Source: Eublepharis macularius
Taxonomy: Eukaryota > Chordata > Lepidosauria > Squamata > Eublepharidae
Assembly (NCBI RefSeq): GCF_028583425.1
Contig: NC_072805.1
Span: 13,588,001 to 13,652,000 of the forward strand
DNA length: 64,000 nucleotides
Direction of reading: 5' to 3'
Under the pieces are notes generated by a model, which was given only the letters and a program-made list of their open reading frames with translations, ran no database searches and was not told where the DNA came from. Shown piece by piece: positions 56,924 through 64,000 of the stretch. How positions within the stretch are numbered: position 1 is the stretch's first letter; each line of letters starts with the position of its first letter. The position numbers were made by a program, and so were the translations under genes.

Positions 56924-57376
56924 TCATGGACACTGTGAAGGATGTTCTGAGTGTTGCGCAAGCCATCTATGCTCAGTGCGAGCAGGTGAAATGCTGTAAG
57001 TGCCAAAGCCGGCGCCTTGTGGAGCGCATTCATATTCTGATGTGGCCCATCGAAACCTTCCAGGCCCAGCCCACCAAAACAGTCTCACCCCAGCTGGAAG
57101 ACATGCTGCAAAAACTGTTGAGCTCCCTGGAGAAGGCCAAGAGGCTGCTGGTGAAATACAGCCGCAAGAACTGGCTGCAGAAATTCCTAAAAGCGAGTGA
57201 AATATTGGAAGAGTTTTCAAGTGTGAACGAGCATCTCAGTGATGCCGCTGAAGGGCTATCGCTGCTACTGCAAGTGGAGCAAACTTTCAAAGAAAGTTTT
57301 CAGAGAGACGTCCTGCATCGGGAGAACGACCAAGACTTTGAGGCTGACAGGATGTCCTGGGAGGAGATGCTCAAAA
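56924..57376 (+). CDS. MLKL first coding exon (four-helix bundle)
   Basis: Acceptor CCCTTACAG at 56915-56923, then TC and the start ATG at 56926 ([17 protein letters not shown]). The position just inside the exon fits a noncoding first exon upstream. It contains [20 protein letters not shown] and [15 protein letters not shown] and ends SWEEMLK at donor GTATGC. An in-frame upstream Met at 56821 lies in intron and is not used. Confidence 0.92.
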
Positions 57377-60300
57377 GTATGCATGGAATTCCTTATCATA
57401 GCAGGTGTTGTCCTTGTTTGATGGACTGTGTTGAAACTGTTTCCCATGTTCTTCTCCAGTGCCCTTTTTATCTGGCGCCATGCCGGGATCTTCTACATCC
57501 TATATTAGCCCAACTTTCAGAGTTTTCTGATGATTTTAAAGTTCAGTTCCTGCTTGACAACCCAGATGGGGAAATAACTGAAATAGTAGCTAAGTTTCTC
57601 TATAGTGCCATGGCTATACACCACGACAAGGAATATTCTGTACTGGTTTTGCTGCACTGTTGCCCTGCTCCTATCTGTATTTTAATCTCATTTTGTATGG
57701 AGTCTCTGTATTTAAAAATTTTATATTTTATATATGCCAATAAAGGCTTGCTTGACCTGACTTGCAGGACTTTTATGATAAGCTGGGTGGAATGAGAGCG
57801 GAGGGTGGGAAGGAGACGGGCACATCCTGACAGAATTAGTACGACAAAGACGTTAGAGTGCCAGACTAGTACTGCGGAGAGCCAGATTCAAACCTACCAT
57901 GTCACTGGCTGAGTGATCCTGAGCCCATCTTTCTCTGCTGTAGCACAATGGTTAAGTGATTTGGCTGCGAACCAGCAGTCCACTGGTTCAAATCCCGCGA
58001 CTGCCATGAGCTCAGTAGGTGGCCTTGGGTAAACCACTCCTCTCAGTCCCAGCTCCCCAGATGTATTGTAGGGATAATAATAACCAGGGCTCATTTCGAG
58101 AGGGAATGCACAGGAACGCAGTTCTGGCAGTTCCCCAAAGAGGTCACATGTCAGGTGGCTCTGCCCACTTGACCCTTGGCCATTTTGGGCCCATTTCATC
58201 CTGGATTGGGGCCGAAACGGCCTGGATCGGGCCGCTGACGGGTGGTGGATCACTCTCCAGGATCACTCTCCTGTTCAGCAGCGGCCCTATCCTGACTATT
58301 TTGGGCCCCTTTTCGGCCATTTTCAGCCCCTTTTTGCCATTTTGGACCCAATTTCAGTCCTGAACGGCCAGGATTGGGTCCAAAGCAGCCAGGATTGGTG
58401 GTGTCAGGGGGTGCGGCATATGCAAATCAGTTATGCTAATGACACGTTTCTGGTGATGCCAAGAGACATGGCAAATGCTAATGACTTATGCTAATGAGGT
58501 ATGCTAATGAGTTCCTCCTGCTCTTTTTCTACGAAATGACCTCTGATAATAACACTAACTTGTTCACTGCTCTGGGTGAGGCACTACTCTGTCAAGAAGA
58601 GCGGTATATAAGTGCAGTTGTTGTTGTTATCACCTAATCTATCTCATAGGGTTGTTGTGAGGATAACATAGAAGAAAAGCACAAGATAAAAAATAAGCCA
58701 GCCTGTCCAGCTGCAGAAATTTGGCAATGCATTTAATGGACAGAGTGAGCCATGTGATGTTTATCTTATGAGTCTGAGCCTCCAAATTGCCTCTTTTCTA
58801 AGCTAAAAAGCTCCAAACTCTTCAGACTTCCTTTATGTAGAAGGTGATCCAGATTCCTTAGGAGGGTTCTTTTTCAGGATGACAACCTTGAAATGACAAG
58901 ACTGGGGTTGACAACCTTGTCCGATCCTTGATTGTATAAATGAACTTTGTAACGTACTGTCCTTTCTCCTTCTTCCTTACCTACAGACAGTAAGGAAGTC
59001 AGGGATGGCGTAGAAAACATCTGGTATGGAGTAACACAAATGCAGAGCAAACTGGAAGAAGTTTTGCAAAAATTGGATAAAAGTAAGGTTTTTTTCTTGC
59101 TCATCGCCTCAAGGGATGGTTTCACTTCTTTCAGTTCTAGGGTTGCCAGCTACAAGTTGGGAAATTCCTGGAGACCTGGGGGGTGAAACCTGGAGAAACC
59201 TAGAGAAAGTGGGGTTTGGGGAGGGAAAGGACCTTGGCATGGAATAATTACATAGAGTCCACCCCCCCCCCCAAAGTAGCCATTTTCTCCAGGTGAACTG
59301 ATCTCTGTGGCCAGGAGACCAGTTGTAATTCCGGGAGATCTCCAGCCACTACCTGGAGGCTGGCAACCCTATTCAGTTCCTAACTATTCGGTGCTTCTTG
59401 TGGTGAGGTCTGTTTGGGGTTCTATCATCCAGACGCCTGTGGAGAGTAGATCTTGCCCCATGCCTCCATTATGGGGTAGATTAAAGCCTGTTGTTTCCCA
59501 CCCCTGCAGTTTTATGATTCTGTGCAGAGGTACTGGAGATGAAGCCTGCCTGGATTCTGGACTGCCTTCTCCAGGAGCCCTAAGCCTTACATTTTAGTGT
59601 GTTCAGTTTGTTACTGAAGGAAATACACATGCCTAGACACCCTTGTAAATGTTTCTGTTATTTCACACATTCTGGGAGTCCCCAGCACAAATTGAGCCCT
59701 GATTCCATTTGAAAGGGGAATAGACATTGGTAGTGAGTTGAGTTGTTTCTTGCTTAGCTTCCAACCAGATACCCTAGAAAGCTGGAGTGTGGAAGTTCGT
59801 TCAGGGCCAAGCTACAAGCGACGAATGACACTTGCCTGGCAAGTGAACAGACTCACGTGTATTCCTCCCTGTTCACTTGCCGTTCACTTGCGCTCCACTT
59901 GATCAAGTGGAGTGCAAGTGAATGGCAAGTGAACAGGGAGGAATACACGTGAGTGTTCACTTGCCAAGCAAGTGTCATTCGTCGCTTGTAGTGTGACCCT
60001 CAGACATATAGGCCATTTCCACACACGTTGAATAATGCACTTTCAATGCACTTTCACAATCCTTTTGAAGTGGATTTTTTGTTCCACACATGGAAAATCA
60101 GTTTCAGATGTTCACTAAAGAGTATTGAAAGTGGATTATCCAACGTGCGTGGAAGCAGCCATAATGTAGCCGAGACATGTACCCCATAGCATCCTCTGCA
60201 ATATCAGAAGAGATCTATGCTTTCTCACGAATGCTCCTAAAAATATTGTCATCCGTGATGTGACCATTTCATTTACTTACGGGTTCTAACTGCTTTCCTT

Positions 60301-63300
60301 CTCCTCCTTTTTAAGGACCCAAATCTACGATAATGGATGTGGAAATAACTGAGATAGAAAAGAGGTTTCTCACGAAGTGGACCTTTTTGAAGGAGTTTGA
60401 AAGCCACGTGCTGTACAAAGGAGAGTACCACAAGTCCTCCGTGGCTATCAAAGTCTTCAAAACCCCGGTGATCACCAGCACACAGTGAGTGGCTCTGCAA
60501 AGGAACGGAAGCCTTGGTTTGTCGTGCACCCCACTGACAAAAACACAGGCCCGCTTCATCCTGAGACCACTCAGCCAGGGGAAAGTAGCAACTCATTCCG
60601 GTCTCCAACATCCCCTTCCTCCAGACAGCTTTAAAGGTCACGAAGAAGAGTCTAAATGTACCACTGAAAGAAGGTTTATTTCTAAGCTGTTTGTTCAGAG
60701 AGGGGCAGGTTTTGATCTGTCAAATCTTCTTGTCAGCTGAAGAGACAAGTGGGCCGATCCACAGCAGGCCCATTTAGGCCTCAAACGGCCCCGATTCGGC
60801 CCATTTAGGCCCCAAATTTGTCCACTGCAGTGTGCATGAGTGGGCTGTGCTGCCCAGGAGTGCACCCCAGGAGGCGCATTCCCCCACCTTTTCCACTCAC
60901 TGGCTAGGTAAGTGGTGGTGGAGGCAAAGGGTGGGAGCGTGGGATCCCCCACCTCTAGTGAGGGGCTGGTAACCCTACCAAGGCCCTACCATCCCATGCA
61001 GTGGCATAACGTGGGGAGGCCAGGGGGACAGCTGCCATGGGTACAAAATTTTGAGGGGGCACCATGTCCATGGCTCCTCCCTGGGAGCACTTCTGGCCCG
61101 CCTCCCCGCCCCTTCACGACAGCTGCCTGCGCCACCGTTGCCAGCTTGCCAGCAGTATGGCAGGCGGTGTGGCAGGCAGTCTGCCTCCCTGCTCATCTCC
61201 CCACCCCTTCACAACAGCCGCCCACGCCACCGCCACCAGCTCGGGCACCCAGCGAGCCAGACGCTCCGGCAGCGCAGCAGGCGGCACAGCAAGCAGCCTG
61301 CCTCCCCACTTGTCTCCCCGCCCCTCTCTGCTCCTCCAGTTCAGACCGCTTGCCTCCCCCAACCCTTACCTCTTCGCTGCCACCAGCATCAGCTGCCGGC
61401 ATCAGCTCGGTGACGAGCAGTGGTATGGGCAGCTGCAGTAAAGTGGTAAGGGGCGGTGAGGTGAGCAGCCCAAACCGTGGGAGCACTCTGAGGGGCGGGG
61501 GAGTGCCCCTGCATGATGATATCAGGAGCAGGAAGTGATGTAATCACATAAGGCCCAGAGTGCGCGTCATTTTGCGCACGGAACCAGGGACACCAACTCC
61601 TGCCCTGGGCGCCCCTAACTAGGGCCGGCGCGCCCATTGAGGCCAGGTAGGCGGTGGCCTCAGGGTGCGAGGTGCCGGAGGGGGCACCGGAGGAGGCGTG
61701 GGGGGTGGGAGCGTGCGCCACGGAGCTGCAGCCTCCTAGCCCTCCCACCCTGCGCCACTGCCGCCGCCAGCACACGCCCCCAGCCGGGCGCAGCAGCTGC
61801 GGGCAGGCATCTGCGGCGGTGCAGGGCAACCGAGCGGGAGAGCTTGGAGGCCACCCACGCACCGTCCCAGCCACCCGCCGCAGCGATTGGGCCAGCGGCG
61901 CGCGCACACCCGTGATGACGCAGCTGGTGCGTGTGTGTGTGTGCACGCGCGCAGGGGAGCTCGGCCTGCTGCAGGCACTGAAAACCCTGGCGCCGCTGCT
62001 GCCCCTAACCCACACTGCGCCGCTGATCCCATGTGGCCTGACTTTGATCCCAGTGAGCTACAGTCCCCACCTGAGTCTGGCTGGTGGGCAGATGTGGTAG
62101 AAAGGTTTTAACTCCGAGCCCTGACAGAGACTGACCACTCTGCTGCCTCCCACAGGAAAGTGAGGGATGTGTTCAGAAAGGAGATCAAAGCCATGAAAAG
62201 ATTTGAGTCCCCCCACATCCTTCGTCTGTATGGCATCTGCATAGACGAGAGCGGTAAGACCTTTTGTCTTTTGTGAGTACATCAGCTTGGAAGAGTGTGT
62301 GTATGTTTGTGTGAACTAGGACATGGTTTTGCGAGCTCCTCTTCACCAGGTTCCAGCCATCCAAGGTGTCGTGGGCCAACCTCGGCCTGGCACCGTACTA
62401 TCTACAGTCAAGTCCTCTTCGGAGGATGAGGCGTTAGAGGAGCCAGCAGACCCAGCCTTGACACCAGAGGAGCCTGCACTAGACCCTGCCACGGCACTGG
62501 AAGAGCTTTCGGTGGAGTGGCCAGTAACGCAGCCAGGGACCTCTGGGGAAGCTGGTTTGGGTGAGGGCTCACACAGAGCAGAGGAGAAACCGGCACCTGG
62601 GAGGCCTCAGCCCCGCCCCCCAAGCCAGCCACAAGACAGAGGAACCGGGCAAGGGCGGCTGTTTGGGAAAGACGCAGGAGCACATGCTTGCAAGCTCCGC
62701 ACTGGGCAGGACTGAGCTCTGAGAGCGAGGCGCTGCAATCGGATGAAGAAGAAACACCTGCGCCACAGCCTATTTACTACCTGAGCGCAAGGATAAAAGG
62801 TGGACTCCGAGCAGGGCTCGGCGTGGAAGCAACCTAGCTCACTACTCCCTGCGACTGACGCCTCTGTGCCTAGGAGCTCCTGACCCCACCTTGTACCTTG
62901 TTTCTCTTGGACTGACCTCTTGGTTTACAACCTTGACTCAACTCCCAGACTTGCACCTGCCTCTGTGTTGACTTGGGCCATTGGACTTGCTTTTGGACTG
63001 CCTGGCTCGTGAACGACCTCAGACTGCCTGACCTATTCATAAGCTGCCTTGCTTGCTGGGCACCCCAAGCTCAGCCTCTGGGTATGACACAAGGCCTGTT
63101 TTGCAGGGAACGCTAACATTTTTCCAAGCTAAAATGGCGCCTGTGGAGTCATGACTTGAGGCTGCAGCAGATCCCAACCTGAGTGTTGTCAGGCTAGAGT
63201 TAAACATCTTTGAGAGCTATCCTAAGGAGGTCTACTCAGAATCCTATTCAGTGAGGCTTACACCTAGGAAAGTGTTCTTAAAATCGCAAAGTTTGTCATT

Positions 63301-63931
63301 GTGGCAGACTAGACCAGAATGGAAGCCATTTATTTATTTATTATCCATATTTAATACAACTCTTCCAAGTTAAAAAAAAATACAAACTGGTATACAGCAA
63401 TAAAAAATCCTTACAATAAAACCCCCATAAATCACTAAAATCACAAAATGGCCAATCAGTAAATCAAACCAACAGATCAGATCAAACGGCATCAGAGACC
63501 AAACTTAATTCCATATGGCGTATGTTATTAAAATGGTTTAAAATTATGGAGAGCCGTTATTAAGAGTGTGACAGAAATATTCTGGTCAGTCCCTTGAAAA
63601 TGAACCTGAACTCCTAGAGGAGTGCATTCCAAAACTTTGGGGCTTCAACAGAAAAAAAACCCTTGCTTTTCCTGAACGGAACTCTAAGAACAGCTTCATC
63701 AGCTTCCGAATCAGAACTCAAAGGCAAACTGATAGCTCAATGAGAAAGGAGAAACCAGAGACTGTAGTTATTCATCAAGTGTCTTTCCGTACCAGGTTCA
63801 AGACCCGAATTCTCCATTGTCACAGAATATTGTGAGAAAGGCACCCTGTGGGACGTATTGAAGAACGAACCAGATATACCCTGGAAGATTCGCATTCAGA
63901 TGGCACTTCATGCTGCTATCGGCTTGTACAG
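56924..63931 (+). CDS. MLKL, 5' coding part (gene continues beyond window)
   Basis: Five coding exons with matching phases: 56926-57376, 58987-59082, 60316-60484, 62156-62253 and 63796-63931. MLKL is the executioner of necroptosis: RIPK3 phosphorylates its pseudokinase domain, it oligomerises, and the N-terminal four-helix bundle permeabilises the plasma membrane. Visible here are the helical bundle with [12 protein letters not shown], a brace-like helix in exon 2, a VAIK lysine motif in [32 protein letters not shown] and [17 protein letters not shown]. The activation loop and C-terminal half are outside the window. The gene is head to head with CYP2. No frame disruption is seen, although introns are packed with transposons. 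Confidence 0.93.
57378..57765 (+). mobile_element. LINE 3' end abutting the MLKL exon donor
   Basis: Begins within a few bases of the splice donor and stays open: a CxxC...H...C finger ([19 protein letters not shown]), then [15 protein letters not shown] and VAKFLYSAM, typical of the C-terminus of R4/CR1-type LINEs, then a 3' UTR ending AATAAAGGCTTGCTTGACC. Read-through from the exon would add it in frame to the MLKL N-terminal domain. Confidence 0.7.
57940..58630 (+). repeat. tRNA-derived SINE split by a hAT-like MITE
   Basis: The head GTAGCACAATGGTTAAGTG and GGTTCAAATCCCG looks like a tRNA with A and B boxes. The SINE tail resumes after the MITE (about 58546-58630: AAGAGCGGTATATAAGTGC then TTGTTGTT). 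Confidence 0.8.
58085..58545 (-). mobile_element. hAT-like MITE, family C copy 3
   Basis: CAGGGCTCATTTCGAGAGGG to CGAAATGACCTCTG, with perfect 8-bp duplication ATAATAAC (58077-58084 and 58546-58553). Opposite orientation to the copies at 12732 and 48314. Confidence 0.88.
58987..59082 (+). CDS. MLKL second coding exon (brace helix)
   Basis: 96 bp, phase 1 on both sides. Acceptor CCTACAG, donor GTAAGG. Encodes [19 protein letters not shown] and [11 protein letters not shown], an amphipathic helix at the position of the MLKL brace. Confidence 0.88.
59138..59371 (+). mobile_element. hAT-like MITE, family F copy in MLKL intron
   Basis: TAGGGTTGCCAGCTACAAG to GGCTGGCAACCCTA, with perfect 8-bp duplication TTCAGTTC (59130-59137 and 59372-59379). 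Confidence 0.88.
59804..59999. mobile_element. Harbinger-like hairpin MITE, full copy
   Basis: GGGCCAAGCTACAAGCGACG to CGTCGCTTGTAGTGTGACCC, flanked by TCA on both sides. Long inner palindrome of CACTTG/CAAGTG words centred near 59900. Confidence 0.8.
60011..60165. repeat. Hairpin element with GGCCATTTCCACACACG ends
   Basis: Inverted ends with inner TGAATAATGCACTTTC and GAAAGTGGATTATCC. Flanks ATA and ATA suggest a 3-bp duplication. Confidence 0.6.
60316..60484 (+). CDS. MLKL third coding exon (pseudokinase N-lobe start)
   Basis: 169 bp. Acceptor TTTTTAAG, donor GTGAGT. Encodes the lead into the pseudokinase domain with [20 protein letters not shown]; the VAIK lysine is retained. Confidence 0.93.
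60990..61620. repeat. GC-rich interspersed sequence in MLKL intron
   Basis: Begins GCAGTGGCATAACGTGGGG and ends CTGCCCTGGGCGCCCCTA, with CAG/CGG-rich interior. It resembles a non-autonomous DNA element, but no target duplication was found. The long frames on both strands show no domain. Confidence 0.4.
61621..62005. repeat. GC-rich repeat, family E copy 4
   Basis: AGGGCCGGCGCGCCCATTGAGG to AAAACCCTGGCGCCGC, directly after the preceding GC-rich repeat. Confidence 0.75.
62156..62253 (+). CDS. MLKL fourth coding exon
   Basis: 98 bp. Acceptor TCCCACAG, donor GTAAGA. Encodes [20 protein letters not shown] and [11 protein letters not shown], covering the C-helix region of the pseudokinase. Confidence 0.93.
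62367..63089 (+). mobile_element. Solo LTR in MLKL intron
   Basis: 723 bp starting TGTCGTGGGCC and ending GGTATGACA, flanked by a perfect 5-bp duplication CAAGG (62362-62366 and 63090-63094). A TATA-like GATAAAAGG lies near 62792. No internal region remains, so it is the product of LTR-LTR recombination. The superfamily cannot be told from the LTR alone; it does not resemble the 1,025-bp LTR at 14491. Confidence 0.8.
63090..63795. other. MLKL intron, LINE/SINE debris
   Basis: An A/T-rich minus-strand tail begins near 63330 (TTATTTATTTATTATCC), followed by sequence resembling old LINE 3' material. No coding content. Confidence 0.4.
63796..63931 (+). CDS. MLKL fifth coding exon
   Basis: 136 bp. 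Acceptor CCGTACCAG, donor GTACAG. Encodes [20 protein letters not shown] and [13 protein letters not shown], the hinge and following helix. Later exons lie to the right. Confidence 0.92.
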
Positions 63932-64000
63932 GTACAGCACCCCACCTAGCGGAAAGGGGGAGTCAACGGCTTCTTCTGAGGGCCCATCTTGTAGGGGGGG

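Noticed and set aside
56821-57795. A single 324-codon MLKL reading frame
   Set aside because: The first part lies upstream of a clear splice acceptor at 56923, and the last part after the GTATGC donor is LINE sequence. The real coding exon is 56926-57376.
57955-58010. A functional tRNA gene
   Set aside because: The tRNA-like head with A and B boxes continues into a SINE body and tail, so it is a tRNA-derived SINE.
60912-62100. Long frames (up to 208 codons) on both strands
   Set aside because: They fall within GC-rich repeats with copies elsewhere, and lack domains or splice context.
1-64000. CRISPR arrays, operons or bacterial elements
   Set aside because: Repeats are dispersed eukaryotic transposons without regular spacers, and the genes are spliced vertebrate genes.

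Overview
The window is vertebrate, most probably squamate reptile, nuclear DNA. Evidence: large spliced genes with GT-AG introns, a full-length Sauria SINE, several SINEs with a 5S-rRNA-like head, many L2-type LINE ends, and dozens of short hAT-like and Harbinger-like hairpin elements. The species cannot be named from the sequence alone.

Layout. 1-10.8 kb: no intact gene seen. It holds a DIRS-like RT relic, a LINE RT relic, an L2 relic, microsatellites and a stop-riddled SANT/Myb-like DNA-binding pseudogene. 10.8-34.9 kb, minus strand: a nine-exon CYP2-family cytochrome P450 whose exons and splice sites can all be placed. 34.9-56.9 kb: a repeat-filled interval with no recognisable coding gene. 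56.9 kb to the end, plus strand: the first five coding exons of MLKL (four-helix-bundle domain, brace, and start of the pseudokinase domain); the gene runs off the right edge. CYP2 and MLKL are head to head.

The main discovery is at 14,491-20,923. A 6.4-kb, very GC-rich LTR retrotransposon sits inside exon 7 of the CYP2 gene, antisense to it. Its two 1,025-bp LTRs differ at three positions by eye. The insertion has a perfect 5-bp target duplication, a tRNA-Ala-type primer site and one unbroken gag-pol frame. Pol order is protease, integrase, reverse transcriptase, RNase H, so integrase precedes RT. That is the Ty1/copia order in a Ty3/gypsy-type element, as described for the Gmr1-like group. 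Taking out the element and one 5-bp copy gives an exon of exactly 188 bp, the usual CYP2 exon-7 length, with an open frame. The P450 was therefore intact until a recent insertion. The pol frame also has no stop before the 3' LTR and runs about 296 codons into it.

The rest is a dense, nested record of transposition. Many insertions can be delimited exactly by target duplications: 8 bp for hAT-like MITEs, 3 bp for Harbinger-like ones, 5 bp for a solo LTR in an MLKL intron, and 12 bp for a perfect 144-bp palindrome just upstream of MLKL.
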